Source: Helianthus annuus
Lineage: Eukaryota; Streptophyta; Magnoliopsida; Asterales; Asteraceae
Direction of reading: 5' to 3'
Length of the DNA: 64,000 nucleotides
NCBI RefSeq assembly: GCF_002127325.2
Contig: NC_035439.2
Location: 146,637,709-146,701,708 of the forward strand
Part shown: in pieces, positions 1-11,291 of the stretch
Layout: every line of letters starts with the position of its first letter
Numbering within the stretch: position 1 is the stretch's first letter
Position numbers and translations under genes: made by a program
Notes under the pieces: model-generated
What the model was told of the DNA's origin: nothing
Database searches by the model: none
The model's input: only the letters and a program-made list of their open reading frames with translations

Positions 1-309
1 CAGGTCTGGATCGAAGGATCCGAAAGATGGTCCGAAGGATCATCTTTCGGAAACAATGCTTTTGAAGGATAAGCAGGAACCTCGAAGGATGAACCTTCGA
101 GGTCTACCATTCGAAGCATATCTTTCGAGCACCTCGAAGGATCAACAGTATCCTTCGAGGTTATCCTTCGATCAGAACATCTTCCAACATATCAACTGTT
201 GTCCAAGTCAAACCGGAGGATGGTTGACTTGGTCAACTTACAACACAAATCAGGACATCGTTTATATCAGACCGAATACAGACAAAGTACAGACACAAGT
301 GCACCAACA
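1..309 (-). repeat. 3' LTR of Copia-1 (partial)
   Basis: Identical to 10589-10897. It ends with CCAACA on the plus strand, that is TGTTGG at the LTR start on the minus strand. The remaining roughly 320 bp lie left of the window. It is full of copies and inverse copies of TCGAA(A/G)GAT. Confidence 0.95.
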
Positions 310-2182
310 AACTCCCCCTTGGCTGTAGCTTTGTCTTTGTCTTCCAATAAATGTAGACTCGTCTCGAACTTCGACAGTCTTTGGTCTTCGAGTTCTCAAA
401 CTCTGATGTCCTTTCACGTCTTCAAAGTCGGAGGATCTTCAAAGTCTTCACGTCTTGAAAGCAGAGAGTGTATCAACAAACTACCCGTATCATGTAGGAA
501 GTGTGTTGACAAACTCCCCCTTATCATAAGCTCCCCCTTGAGTTATGCTCGTAAAAAGACTTTATCTTTATGAAGTGAGATCCTTGTGGTGCTGATGATG
601 GCCAGCGGCAACTCGAACATCTTCATCAGTTGAGCGCCTTCTCGTGGTGTCTTCATTCCAAAGCTTGTCATCGACCATGTTCTCCGAGCCTTTAGAATCT
701 GCACATGCAAGAAATCTAAACGCATAATGAGAACAACTGCTTGGAATATAGTATAAACAAATGACACACGAGTGACCATGTCACAATCAAACACCGTCCG
801 ACAGTTTGAAAGTTTAATAAATTTATCAATTTCAATTTTTAACTTTCAAAACTTTGCAAATTTTGACCGTTTATGAAGGTTTAGTCAGTTCGGTTTTCAG
901 TCAGGTTTCAGGCAACGAAGACTTGAGCTCCAACATCGTACGATCGAAAATAAAGTAGAAAGAAAATCTTTTTGGCTTTTATAAAGTTTATATTAAAACA
1001 AGCCTAAAATCTTTTTGGTATTTTTGAAATTAAAAGACAACAATTTAAAATCCTTTGAGTGTTATCAAACGACATCACCGCTAATGTCGTGCTGATATGC
1101 ACCAAACGACGAAACTGTTTAAAAGAAATAATAAAAGTTAAGCAGAAAATAACTATATATAGACATTCTTTTTGCGAGTATCGAGGGTAAGAGAATCATA
1201 TCAGTGTACGGTCATGCCAAAACACTCTTGTTGTTCAGTTAGTTAACATTAAGATAAGCATCCTATAACAATTATCGGTATTGTTGTCCACTTAAGCTCA
1301 ACTTATCAGATGTAATCATGGCGAGGGGATACGTTAAGGTATGGTTTATACTTACCGACCGGTGTTCATCCACATCACGACACATTCCCGTATCAAGGTA
1401 TGCACGAGAGTTCATCTTACCGGTGAGTATACCGATTATCATCTGTTTGACCGTATAAATTGTGAGATACTCACTTATTTTGAATTGAAAACAAGCCCTA
1501 TGTGATATAATCACTTATTGATGAGGAACTTGATTTTCGTATGCATGAGGGCACAGGTGCAAGTCCGTGAACAGGTCAGTACTTTCGTACAGCAGAGAGA
1601 CGAACTTGACACCCGGAAAAATGTGATATTTTATCACTTATTTAGTTTGGACATGTGATTGTTTATCACTTATTGAGGTCGAATGCAGTATGCAATATGT
1701 ACACGTATGTATAGTATCATGGAAGATCTTAGACTTAGTCTATTTATAGAAGCAACCATGATACCCAGATGATAAGCAGCATAAAGACCGAATATCTCAG
1801 AACCTCGGCAATCTATCAAACGAAATTTCGGTACTAAGACCATATGCCAATGAATGGTTCCCACCTAGTCTTCAGTCGATTAAGATTTATATCACCCTGC
1901 ACACTTTAAAATGATTGTGAGCCTACCGATACATCTTTTATAGAGCTGCTTATCGTTTTTCATTTAAGGTTTAAAGAGGTTTGGATAGACCACTGATGTA
2001 CTATCATTTTCTCTTTTGCTCTCCAGGAAACTCATTTTTGTTTTTCTATTGTTTTTGTGGTTTTGAAATTTTTCGATGTTTTTGGATTTTCTGATTTTTG
2101 GATTTACTCCCCCTAAAATCAATAAACTAAGACAAATTTAAAAACACAAAGATATTTACAAAAATGATTTTCCGATGTTGGT
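310..2182 (-). other. Copia-1 3' non-coding region with repeated polypurine tracts
   Basis: No long ORF lies between the pol stop and the 3' LTR, so there is no envelope-like gene. On the minus strand the motif AAGGGGGAG occurs next to the LTR (310-320) and again at 512-522 and 529-539. The block is similar throughout to 33944-35789 of Copia-2, so it is a conserved part of the family. Repeated TGTGATATAATCACTTAT-like short inverted motifs occur around 1500-1680. Confidence 0.8.
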
Positions 2183-5100
2183 TTACTCTTGCTTGACCTT
2201 AATGCCGTTTACCAATAATAAAAAGTCAAATCTTGATTTGTCAAAAGCTTTGGTAAATAAGTCGGCACGTTGGTCATCGGTGTGGACCTTAACAACATCG
2301 ATTAGCCTTTTCTCAAAGCAATCACGTATGAAGTGATATTTGATTTCGATGTGTTTGGTCTTTGAATGCTGCACAGGATTTCTAGTGATATCTAAAGCAG
2401 CAGAATTATCAACGTAAATAGGAGTAGTTAGGAATTCAAAACCGTAGTCCCGCATTTGTTGTTGGATCCAAAGAACTTGGGAGCAACAACTTGAGGCAGC
2501 AATGTATTCAGCTTCGCATGTTGATGTAGCTACACACGTCTGCTTCTTGCACTGCCATGTAACTAGGCGATTTCCTAAGAACTGACATCCAGCCGTTGTG
2601 GATTTACCGTCGATTTTACATCCGCCAAAATCAGAATCACTGAATGCGACCAAGTCAAAGTTATTATCCCTAGGATACCACAGACCGGTGTCAGGGTAAG
2701 CCTTCAAATAACGAAAAATCCTTTTGACAGCAGCAAGATGTGAGGCCTTCGGATTAACTTGATATCTGGCAAGCAGGCACGTCGGGTACATTATGTCTGG
2801 CCTTGATGCTGTGAGGTACATGAGAGATCCGATCATGGCGCGATAGATAGAAGGGCTAACAGCTTCTCCCTTCAAGTCTGGAGTAATTCCGTGATTAGTT
2901 GGCAATGGGGTACCAATGGGCGTTGCATCCGACATCTGGAACCGGCTCAAGATGTCACCAACATATTTAGTCTGATGGATGAATATCCCAGACTCCGTTT
3001 GTTGTACTTGTAGGCCCAAGAAGAAAGTCATTTCCCCCATAGCACTCATCTCGAATTTATCCTGCATAATGCGCTCGAATTCCCTACACAAGACATCATT
3101 AGTAGAACCAAAAATAATGTCATCAACGTATACCTGTACCAGAAGAAGATCTCCATCTTGTTCCTTGATGAAAAGAGTACAGTCGATAAGACCTCTACGA
3201 AAACCGTTCTCCAGCAGATAGTGTGATAAGGTTGCATACCAAGCTCGTGGTGCTTGATGAAGACCATAAAGAGCTTTGTTGAGCAACCAAACCCGATCGG
3301 GATGGATAGGATCTTCAAAACCTGGAGGCTGTTCAACGTACACCTCTTCTTCAACCACACCATGTAAAAATGCACTTTTCACGTCCATCTGATAAACCTT
3401 GAATCCTTTGAAGGACGCATAGGCTAGAAAGATTCGAATTGCTTCGAGACGTGCCACTGGTGCATACACTTCGTTGTAGTCGATCCCTTCAATCTGACGA
3501 AAACCCTGAACGACTAAACGAGCTTTGTTTCGGATAACGACTCCGCGGTCATCCTTTTTGCATTTGAAAACCCAACGGGTACCAATCTTCTTGTATCCAG
3601 CAGGTTTCTCTACTAGTTTCCAGACACCCAGCTTCTGGAATTGTTGCAGTTCTTCCTGCATTGCTTCAACCCAAGCATTATCTTTCAAGGCTTCTTTCCA
3701 CGTTCTTGGTTCTTCTTGTGAGACATAACACGCGAAGGACCAGTCGTTTTGTTGCCCGGATTCTCGAATAGCTGCATACAAGCCTGCATTGTTGTTGTTT
3801 CGCAACATGTTTCTTGTTTGTACGCCACTTTGCACATTTCCAATGATGTTTTGTTGAGGATGGGTATTATGAATCCTTGTTTCTGGATTATCTGGAACTG
3901 GAACATTTATACCCAGGTTGTTAAGATTAAGATCAACAACCAATTCAAGACCCGGAATTGACGAAGAGGATGATGCAGTAGCCTCAGCTGTTCTATGGGC
4001 ATCCACTGGAGGAGTACCCTCTGAAGTACCATGAACTGCTGTTGTAGGAGCTTCTTGATCTGCATCTAGAAATTCATCATCCTCTGAAGATTCGTTCAAT
4101 TCGTTTGCATCATGAAAATCCTCATTGTTGAGAGTATTATTGTTCACCGAAGAAGATGGTTCTTGATTCACAAGAATTGGACGAACCACCGGTGAAACTG
4201 TTGCATTGTCACTCTCGAAAAACATCCTTGCCGCAGCACTTTCTTCAACGGCTTCAACATTGATCGAATTGAAAAAGTCATCGTACTCAAACATCCAAGG
4301 CTGACCAGGACATTTGACTGGCAAGGTGTGCCTTTGTACTCTGACCTCAGACCATTCCTCGACCCTTTTAGTCTCTAGATTCCAGACTCGTAAGTTAGGG
4401 GTGGCATACCCAAGAAAGTACCCATCAATTGCTTTTGCCCCAAACTTTCCATTAGGATCGATGATTGTGCATGGAGCTCCAAACGGTTCAAGATAAGACA
4501 AATCTGGTTTCCGTTTTTGAAGAAGCTCAAAGCAGGTCTTATTGTGCCTTTTGACTGTAAGGACTCGGTTCAATGTATAACATGCAGAGGCCACAGCTTC
4601 AGTCCAGAATGGAATGGGCAACTGCGACTCTACCAACATAGTCCTAGCAGTCTCGATCAATGTGCGGTTCTTACGTTCAGCGACGCCATTCTGTTGAGGA
4701 GTATAAGCTGCACTAAACTCATGAAGAATACCCTTTGAAGTGCAAAACTCCGCCATGGCATGATTTTTAAATTCAGTACCATTGTCGCTACGTATCCGCC
4801 TAACCTTTAACTTATACAAATTCTCAATCTGAATGATCAAGTTTTTGATAATATCAAAGGTTTCACTCTTGTGTGCCATGAACGCCACCCAAGAAAATCT
4901 TGAATAATCATCAGTTATCACGAGGCAGTATTGATCATTTCGAATACTCTTGTGCTTGACAGGACCGAACAAATCCATGTGCAAACGTTCAAGAGGAACT
5001 GCCACCGTGTTGATCTTCTTTGTAGGGTGTCGTTTCTTCGTTTGTTTTCCTTTCTGGCACGAAACACAGACGTCTTGAAGATGGAAATTTTTAAGAGGAA

Positions 5101-5629
5101 CACCATTCACCAACTCATTTGATACCAAATGATTCATTTTGCGTAAGTGAATGTGACCCATTCGCCTGTGCCAAGAGATAGAGTCTTTTTCTGTGGCTTT
5201 GGAAACGAAACAAGTTGCTTGTGCAGACGTAGTAATAGCTTGGCTCATATCAAGGACGTACAAATCATTTATCCTTGGAGCTGACAAGAGAATCCATTCT
5301 TTTGGAATTTTGAAGCCGGGTTTCAGCACATAACATCCATTAGCATCAAAGTGTACTGAAAATTGCTTGTCACAAATTTGAGAAACACTAAGAAGATTGT
5401 GATCAAGTTGTTGCACAAAGTTGATCTTGTCAAAGCTGACAATCCCGTTGGATATCATTCCTTCACCCGTAATATAACCACCCTTATCTCCAGCAAAAGC
5501 AACATAACCTCCTCTAATAGATTTGACGTCGTAGAGAAGCTTCATGTCGCCTGTCATGTGCCTGGATGCCACACTATCAACAATCCAATGACTACTGATA
5601 GTTCCTCCTGGAACACCCTGCACATGAAC
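2183..5629 (-). CDS. pol: Copia-1 pol polyprotein (protease, integrase, reverse transcriptase, RNase H)
   Basis: Pol carries out processing, reverse transcription and integration of the element RNA. The frame opens after a TGA at 5632-5630 and runs about 1148 codons to 2183. In order (residues from 5623): protease motif [10 protein letters not shown] near 16-25, where the usual DSG reads DSV; gag-pre-integrase HHCC zinc motif near 152-190; integrase core with [17 protein letters not shown] and [15 protein letters not shown] with [11 protein letters not shown] and YVDD near 832; RNase H with SDSDFGGC and CEAEY; C-terminal [13 protein letters not shown]. There is no ATG in this frame before the protease site; the first lies in the RHMTG motif. 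The frame is -1 relative to gag and separated from it by gag's own stop, so it must be expressed by something other than ordinary initiation. All other domains look intact. Confidence 0.93.
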   Translation of the reverse strand, partial: VHVQGVPGGTISSHWIVDSVASRHMTGDMKLLYDVKSIRGGYVAFAGDKGGYITGEGMISNGIVSFDKINFVQQLDHNLLSVSQICDKQFSVHFDANGCYVLKPGFKIPKEWILLSAPRINDLYVLDMSQAITTSAQATCFVSKATEKDSISWHRRMGHIHLRKMNHLVSNELVNGVPLKNFHLQDVCVSCQKGKQTKKRHPTKKINTVAVPLERLHMDLFGPVKHKSIRNDQYCLVITDDYSRFSWVAFMAHKSETFDIIKNLIIQIENLYKLKVRRIRSDNGTEFKNHAMAEFCTSKGILHEFSAAYTPQQNGVAERKNRTLIETARTMLVESQLPIPFWTEAVASACYTLNRVLTVKRHNKTCFELLQKRKPDLSYLEPFGAPCTIIDPNGKFGAKAIDGYFLGYATPNLRVWNLETKRVEEWSEVRVQRHTLPVKCPGQPWMFEYDDFFNSINVEAVEESAAARMFFESDNATVSPVVRPILVNQEPSSSVNNNTLNNEDFHDANELNESSEDDEFLDADQEAPTTAVHGTSEGTPPVDAHRTAEATASSSSSIPGLELVVDLNLNNLGINVPVPDNPETRIHNTHPQQNIIGNVQSGVQTRNMLRNNNNAGLYAAIRESGQQNDWSFACYVSQEEPRTWKEALKDNAWVEAMQEELQQFQKLGVWKLVEKPAGYKKIGTRWVFKCKKDDRGVVIRNKARLVVQGFRQIEGIDYNEVYAPVARLEAIRIFLAYASFKGFKVYQMDVKSAFLHGVVEEEVYVEQPPGFEDPIHPDRVWLLNKALYGLHQAPRAWYATLSHYLLENGFRRGLIDCTLFIKEQDGDLLLVQVYVDDIIFGSTNDVLCREFERIMQDKFEMSAMGEMTFFLGLQVQQTESGIFIHQTKYVGDILSRFQMSDATPIGTPLPTNHGITPDLKGEAVSPSIYRAMIGSLMYLTASRPDIMYPTCLLARYQVNPKASHLAAVKRIFRYLKAYPDTGLWYPRDNNFDLVAFSDSDFGGCKIDGKSTTAGCQFLGNRLVTWQCKKQTCVATSTCEAEYIAASSCCSQVLWIQQQMRDYGFEFLTTPIYVDNSAALDITRNPVQHSKTKHIEIKYHFIRDCFEKRLIDVVKVHTDDQRADLFTKAFDKSRFDFLLLVNGIKVKQE

Positions 5630-5637
5630 TCAAATGA

Positions 5638-8600
5638 TTAGTTGGAGATGGGGACCCAAGCCATTGTGGTCTTGGGTCTCCCATTTTCATCAATAACAAT
5701 AACTTCTTGTCTTTGATGATTGGTGAATTGTGATGTTCCCCCTGATTCATTAACCGTTTTTGGTTTCCAGGTCTGTTTTGTTTTACCAGTGTCATTCTTT
5801 AAAATTTTAACTTCATGACTGTCTGAAGTTTTTGAATTGTCTGGTTTTACAGAAACAGCTGTTTTGTTAACCAAATCGGTCTTAATCGCCTTTTCAATTT
5901 TCTTGACCTGTTGGCGTCTCTGTTTCATTTCCCTTTCTTTTACAAGTCGGGGATCTTGTTTTGCAGGAACAGATCGCTTACGGTCATTTTGGTCACGGGG
6001 AACATCAACTTTTTCTTTTTGTTTATGAAGATATGGACAATTTCGAATTAAATGTCCAATTGTTCCACACTCAAAACATGATCTTCGTTCAACAAACCCC
6101 GAAGTATCATGTGATCGTTTAGCCGATGATGTTGAACTTTGTGAACCCGAGGTACTAGGCTTTGAGCTGGTTTGTTCATTTCTTTTCAGAACAGTAGCTT
6201 TCTTGTCAAAATCTAAGTTAGATTTATTTTCAAACGTTTCAATTTTGTCCGTTCCCGTCGATTTCACAAAGTTTACATTCTTGTTTTTCTTCCGATTCGG
6301 CTTCTTTTGAGTTTGAGCCGGTGATTTTGCTTTTGGCTTGGTGTGATTTTGCTGTTTCTGCACTGTTGGTAATTTCTTGTTGCCATACTGTTTTCGAATT
6401 TCGTCCTTTGGAATAGGAGGACACTGTGTAACTGTAACACGTGGTCCTGTCTTTCCCAAAAACTTACTAGTCGAATTCTCAAAGACTTTACTGATTAAGG
6501 ATTGATTAACATTCTTAATAGGAAAATCTTTGTCTGAATAAATTTTATCATCACCAACAAGAGTGTACAGCAAATTCACACTCTCCGACTCTTCTGCAGA
6601 CGAGGACTCAATTGCAACAGTCTTAGCAGGTTTAGCAGGAGGATCACATAGAATGTGATTCTCGAGAGGTATGTCCTCATTTTTGACTACCGCATCAGAC
6701 TTTGCTGGGACAGCATCATCAGATTCATCATCAGAAGAATCAGCATCCTCAGTAATGATTGGAGGATCCTGATTCAGTTCAGCAGAAGACACACATGTAT
6801 CTGCTGATACATCTGAATTGGATGACACATCTTTCTTATATCCGAGTCCTGTTGCAAACTCCTTAACATCTAGAGGCACAGTAGGTTCAAAGAATACCCT
6901 GTCCTCTTCATCAGGCATGGCGTCATAATTGTGTCTCACTGGAGGTGGACATTTCTTGTAGCCTATGCATGTGACATCTCTCTTTTCCTTCTGAACGTCA
7001 ATGATGTGATCTAACACATAGCTAGAGCTCAAATAACTGTCTAGCTTGAGTTTGATCGCATCACTTTCGGTTTTCACACAAGCCATCTCTTTTTGCAATG
7101 TTTCAAGACGAGAGATATACAAATTAATGTCCGTCTGTTTTCTTGAAACCATTTTAGTCAATTCAGTTTTATCTTTCTTTAATGTTTCAATCATTGACTT
7201 AAATTCTTTTTCATGGTTTTCATGAAACATGTTGGCTTCTGTGCATTTTGAGAGATCCACAGTCAATTTCTGATTGTGGATGAATGTCACATCATATTTC
7301 TCTTGCAAATCCTCATGCTTGTTTTGCAAGTCACACCACTCAGCACTCAAGGAACTATGTTTGTCTTGCAAGTCAAACAAACTAGCTTGTAAAGCATTAT
7401 GTTTGGCTTGCAACTCAGACATGTTTCCTTCCAAATCAGCACACCTAGCATGCAATCTATCACATTCATCACAATTAATAGCAGTGGGTTCATCGACACA
7501 TACCTGACTTGATGAACCGTCGACATTAGCCATAAAGGCTGAATGGAGAGAAGACGAAGTATAAGCAGCTTGATCCACCAGAATAGATCTTCTTTGAGTT
7601 TCTGCTGCAGCTTCCTCCAAGAGTTCATCAATATCTGCATCGATTGCTGCATTCGATGTCTCACCCACATAATCATCACCAGAATTGGATGATTCTTCAT
7701 CAGCACTCCTGCTATAACCAGAAGAGTCTTCATCTTCAGACAATTCACCACCACTGGCAGAAGATTCTCTACCACTGGTGTGAGCTAGCTCCTTCACAAT
7801 CTGAGCAAAACATGCTGTTTCATCAGGAGCATCACCACCCAACTGGATTGACCAGTCACAACCTTCATCCACCTGAACTGCAAGTGCTCGATTGGTTTGG
7901 TTATTTGCAGGCACCAATGAACGCTCATTGTTTCTGTTCTGATTCTGCTGGTTGCCTCGGTTTCTGAAGGGATTTTGATTCCCGTGCTGTGCTGGCTTTG
8001 TACATTCCCTTTTAAAGTGGCCCCGTTCACCACAGTTGAAGCATTTAACAGCCTGCTTATCGAACCCATACTTGGTGTCACGCTTACTTTCCAAGCTGGT
8101 TCTGCCAGTACTTTCCATCCAATCCTTTGCTCTTCTCACAGCACTTGCAAAGGCCCACTTGATATCCATCAAGTCCATCTCTTCCTTATCAATCTGCCTG
8201 TAATCTTCTTGTGTCAGATTAATGTTTCCAATCTGACCTTCTATCAACCCACAGTACGCGCTCACTACAGTGTTAAGCAGCTCCATGTGTTCCTTAGCTA
8301 CTTCTACACTGATTTTAGAAAAACTTGAAGTGTCAAGCTGTACTGTATTTGACTTTGATTGTTGACCTGCAGCAGATGATGTTCCTCCATAACACGCATA
8401 TTGTGGTTGTTGAGCAGGAGGAGGAGGAGGTGGTTGTATTGGATTTCCATACAGATCTGTGGTTGGAGGCGGCTTTACAGGAACTTGCACTGGATTGCCA
8501 TACATATCCGTGCTTGTGACAAATGCCGTTTGAAGTGGAGCATGTGAACCGGCTTTTGCAGATGAAGTAGTGGAGGTGCCATAATACATCTCTGGATTCT

Positions 8601-9435
8601 GTGGCACTGCAACTCTCTTTGCCTTCAACGTTTCTTCCTGATCCTTGTTCTCCAGAAGCTGCACGAAATCGTTGATATTTGTAGTTTTCAACGTTCCGTT
8701 GTACTTCAATATTTCCAGGAAGTTATTCCATTGAGGAGGCAATGCATCAGCAAACTTCTTTACCACCTCTGTTGGAGTCGTTGTGACTTCAAAGTTTGTC
8801 AGCTCAGTAAGCAGGTGATAGAAACGGCTTGTCATATCTCCCAAGGACTCTTTATCCATACATGTGAAGCCATCGAATTCTTTCTTCAGTAGATCTCGTC
8901 GTAGTTGACGTGTGGCTTCATTACCTACTCCTCTTGTCTTCAATGCATCCCACAGCTTCTTCGTAGTCTTGAAACTGACGAACTGATGATAAATATCCTT
9001 GCTCAGTGCTTGAGTAAGAATAGCGTATGCTTTCTTTTCTAAGTCATACGTCTTCTTTTGATCTTCAGGAAGATCGGCAAATGTAGCTGTAGAAGAAGCA
9101 GCCACCTCGATAGTTTGATCGAATTCCGTAGTGAACCGCAACCATAATTCTGTATTTTGACCAAGAATGTATGTATGGAAACGATCAACCCATCCCGGAT
9201 ATTCATTAAGATGCATCAACTTTGGAGGCCTGTTCAAACTTCCGGTTTCACTTTCGCTTAGTAGAAGACTTTGAATACTCGGAGTTTGATTTGAAACAAA
9301 CGCCCATTGACCAGCTTGAGTGGCATTTGTTTGTGAGGATGTAGATACTGGAGATTCGGCCCAAGATGGAGATTGACTGGTATTCATGTATTTTCCACTG
9401 TCTGGAGCCGGACTTCCCCACCAACTCGGATTCAT
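5638..9435 (-). CDS. gag: Copia-1 gag polyprotein, 1265 aa, two CCHC zinc knuckles
   Basis: Gag forms the cytoplasmic virus-like particle and binds the element RNA. The N-terminal third is the copia-type gag domain (UBN2-like; the YHLLTEL and LPPQWNNFLE region). A zinc knuckle CFNCGERGHFKREC lies near residue 463 and a second, CFECGTIGHLIRNC, near residue 1118. Between them are acidic Ser/Asp-rich stretches and a helical, probably coiled-coil segment with repeats of the type LQ(D/N)KH. At 1265 residues it is far longer than a normal Copia gag; the extra length is the region between the knuckles. The first Met at 9435 fits the start of the Copia-2 homologue. It ends WVPISN then TAA at 5640-5638, and pol follows in another frame. 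Confidence 0.92.
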   Translation of the reverse strand: MNPSWWGSPAPDSGKYMNTSQSPSWAESPVSTSSQTNATQAGQWAFVSNQTPSIQSLLLSESETGSLNRPPKLMHLNEYPGWVDRFHTYILGQNTELWLRFTTEFDQTIEVAASSTATFADLPEDQKKTYDLEKKAYAILTQALSKDIYHQFVSFKTTKKLWDALKTRGVGNEATRQLRRDLLKKEFDGFTCMDKESLGDMTSRFYHLLTELTNFEVTTTPTEVVKKFADALPPQWNNFLEILKYNGTLKTTNINDFVQLLENKDQEETLKAKRVAVPQNPEMYYGTSTTSSAKAGSHAPLQTAFVTSTDMYGNPVQVPVKPPPTTDLYGNPIQPPPPPPAQQPQYACYGGTSSAAGQQSKSNTVQLDTSSFSKISVEVAKEHMELLNTVVSAYCGLIEGQIGNINLTQEDYRQIDKEEMDLMDIKWAFASAVRRAKDWMESTGRTSLESKRDTKYGFDKQAVKCFNCGERGHFKRECTKPAQHGNQNPFRNRGNQQNQNRNNERSLVPANNQTNRALAVQVDEGCDWSIQLGGDAPDETACFAQIVKELAHTSGRESSASGGELSEDEDSSGYSRSADEESSNSGDDYVGETSNAAIDADIDELLEEAAAETQRRSILVDQAAYTSSSLHSAFMANVDGSSSQVCVDEPTAINCDECDRLHARCADLEGNMSELQAKHNALQASLFDLQDKHSSLSAEWCDLQNKHEDLQEKYDVTFIHNQKLTVDLSKCTEANMFHENHEKEFKSMIETLKKDKTELTKMVSRKQTDINLYISRLETLQKEMACVKTESDAIKLKLDSYLSSSYVLDHIIDVQKEKRDVTCIGYKKCPPPVRHNYDAMPDEEDRVFFEPTVPLDVKEFATGLGYKKDVSSNSDVSADTCVSSAELNQDPPIITEDADSSDDESDDAVPAKSDAVVKNEDIPLENHILCDPPAKPAKTVAIESSSAEESESVNLLYTLVGDDKIYSDKDFPIKNVNQSLISKVFENSTSKFLGKTGPRVTVTQCPPIPKDEIRKQYGNKKLPTVQKQQNHTKPKAKSPAQTQKKPNRKKNKNVNFVKSTGTDKIETFENKSNLDFDKKATVLKRNEQTSSKPSTSGSQSSTSSAKRSHDTSGFVERRSCFECGTIGHLIRNCPYLHKQKEKVDVPRDQNDRKRSVPAKQDPRLVKEREMKQRRQQVKKIEKAIKTDLVNKTAVSVKPDNSKTSDSHEVKILKNDTGKTKQTWKPKTVNESGGTSQFTNHQRQEVIVIDENGRPKTTMAWVPISN

Positions 9436-10250
9436 GATAGATAAGCAAAATAAATGCTAATTAAGAATGATCCGAAACACAACCGAAAGATCCTGGTCGA
9501 AAGATCTGAAATCACCGAAACTTGTTAGCAATAAGCAAAACACAATCGAAAGATATAACCTTGTTCGAAGGATCAACAGTACTCGAAGGATTACTGTTGA
9601 CTCTCGAACAATGATCTCGAAAGACTCAAGAACACGAAGGATTCCCTTTTGAAAGATCCTTATCTTTCGTGTTAAATCCTTATCTTTCGAACAACAGATC
9701 TCGAAAGATTCACCAATACGAAGGATCCTAATCTTTCGGACACAAATCTTTCGAAAAGATTCCTTTCTCGAATGATAAGACTCAGACTCCGAAGGATGGG
9801 TCGAAGGATAACAATCTTTCGAACCTCCCTTGATCGAAAGATATCTTTCGATGTCGAAAGATATCTTTCGAGAGTCTCTGACACAACTGACTTTGATGTG
9901 ATAGGTTGGTGAAAAGGTGATGGGTTGGTGTACCAACTTTCGGCAGAATGGATGGTTCTGCAACAACTTTTCACTAAACTTTTTGACTTTCAAAAATTTT
10001 ACCAAAATAGGCAAACTAGATCCTCAAGTCCAGTTCACCGGAATGATAACCGGAGTATGGCCGGAAAAATCAAAGTTTCACAAACACGATTTTTATGTTA
10101 CCCAAACCGACCCCGAACACTTCCGATAGGCTTAAACACGTTTTTACTCAAAGAAAATGCAAGAAAACAAGGTAAAAACAGGTGTAAAACCAAGTGTTTC
10201 AACACACCAAAACTTGTAAAAACCCGGTTTTAAACAAGGTAAAGAGCGAG
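9436..10250 (-). repeat. Copia-1 5' leader with inverted TCGAA(A/G)GAT motif array
   Basis: Untranslated leader between primer site and gag. From about 9480 to 9880 it is packed with TCGAAAGAT or TCGAAGGAT and their complements ATCTTTCGA or ATCCTTCGA, roughly every 20-30 bp, in both orientations. ORFs reading through it have low-complexity Ser/Arg/Ile content and are not credible genes. The same motif fills the LTRs. Confidence 0.8.
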
Positions 10251-10262
10251 GCTCTGATACCA
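10251..10262 (-). other. Copia-1 primer binding site (initiator tRNA-Met)
   Basis: The plus strand reads GCTCTGATACCA, i.e. TGGTATCAGAGC on the minus strand, complementary to the 3' end of plant initiator tRNA-Met. It lies 2 nt inside the 5' LTR. Confidence 0.95.
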
Positions 10263-10264
10263 CT

Positions 10265-10897
10265 TGTAGGTCCCTGTTTCGCGGAGGATTAAGAACCTAA
10301 ACCTTGTTATACAAACCTACTAGCGAGTGCGGAATCCAAGCTAGCAAGCAAACCGAGTTAGTAGCAAGTAGAGAAACAAACACACAAGTTCACCGATTAA
10401 CACAACTTGTATTAATGCAATGAGGGTTCGGTTACAAGCTCAATGTTTACAGAAGTGTTCTATAAACTCTCTAAGGTGTGTGTGTGAGTTCTGGACAGAA
10501 AGCTCTCAATTCTCTCTATCTCTCGGAAGTGCAAATGGCAGAACTCTCTCACACTCAACACATGCATGGGTATATATACCCAGCTCAGCAGGTCTGGATC
10601 GAAGGATCCGAAAGATGGTCCGAAGGATCATCTTTCGGAAACAATGCTTTTGAAGGATAAGCAGGAACCTCGAAGGATGAACCTTCGAGGTCTACCATTC
10701 GAAGCATATCTTTCGAGCACCTCGAAGGATCAACAGTATCCTTCGAGGTTATCCTTCGATCAGAACATCTTCCAACATATCAACTGTTGTCCAAGTCAAA
10801 CCGGAGGATGGTTGACTTGGTCAACTTACAACACAAATCAGGACATCGTTTATATCAGACCGAATACAGACAAAGTACAGACACAAGTGCACCAACA
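10265..10897 (-). repeat. 5' LTR of Copia-1 (633 bp)
   Basis: Bounded by TGTAGG on the left and CCAACA on the right (TG...CA). It carries a TATA box inside a perfect 14-bp palindrome, GGGTATATATACCC, at 10568-10581. U3, to the right of the TATA box, contains many TCGAAGGAT/ATCCTTCGA motifs. Confidence 0.95.
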
Positions 10898-11291
10898 GTA
10901 ATCTAAAGAGACGCCCAATTTCAGGTGGAATTTCACTTGAAAATGAGTTGTTAAAAAGCTGAATGACCCTGAGAAAGCTTAGATTTCCGATGGAAGGAGA
11001 CAACGTACCAATCAAGCCTCCAGATGAGAGGTTCAAGTGGGTGACTCTTTGGTGGTGAAGGCTGCATGTAACACCTTGCCATTGGCAGAAATTAGTGCTG
11101 GAATGGTTCCATGAGGTCAGGAGACCTTGTGGGTCACCTTTAATCATGGATTTAATAGCAAGCAATGCTAGACGATCAACGTTGGTGCCGTTCAGTGATG
11201 GTGCTTTGTGAATGGGTGTGGAAAATGCTGCAAGGTGTGTCAGGATGGCGAAGAGAAACGATCGCAAGAAAAGCAACCTTTTGGCACTCAT
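10898..11291 (-). pseudogene. LRR receptor-like protein, copy A: 5' fragment cut by Copia-1
   Basis: First 131 codons of an LRR-RLP closely matching copy B at 37088-39436. Visible are the signal peptide (MSAKRLLFLRSFLFAILTHL), the LRR N-terminal cap with FCQWQGVTC and the first LRRs up to IPPEIGRLFRL, where the Copia-1 LTR begins in mid-codon at 10897/10898. The rest of the gene should be left of position 1. The start at 11291 is the codon equivalent to the chosen start of copy B. Substitutions relative to copy B are few and keep the frame, so this was probably an intact gene before the insertion. As it stands it cannot encode a receptor; at most a short secreted peptide plus LTR-encoded residues. 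Confidence 0.9.

Larger units (their letters stand above)
1..10897 (-). mobile_element. Copia-1: young Sirevirus-like Ty1/copia LTR retrotransposon (3' LTR truncated by window)
   Basis: Complete Copia layout on the minus strand: 5' LTR at the right, initiator-Met tRNA primer site, 5' leader, gag ORF, pol ORF in the order protease, integrase, reverse transcriptase, RNase H, a long 3' non-coding region with several polypurine tracts, and part of the 3' LTR. The 309 bp present in both LTRs are identical by eye, so insertion is recent. The repeated AAGGGGGAG purine tracts and the RNase H/RT motifs point to the Sirevirus (SIRE/Maximus) lineage; that placement is from memory of the family. It sits inside the coding sequence of LRR-RLP copy A; the 5 bp right of the element (GTAAT, 10898-10902) should be the target duplication, with its partner left of the window. 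Confidence 0.93.

Noticed and set aside
310..2182. Envelope-like gene in the Sirevirus 3' region
   Set aside because: Some Sireviruses carry one after pol; here no ORF over about 80 codons exists in either Copia element.
9457..10014. 185-aa minus-strand ORF in the Copia-1 leader
   Set aside because: It is a read-through of the TCGAAAGAT motif array, with periodic Ser/Phe/Arg content and no counterpart in frame in Copia-2.
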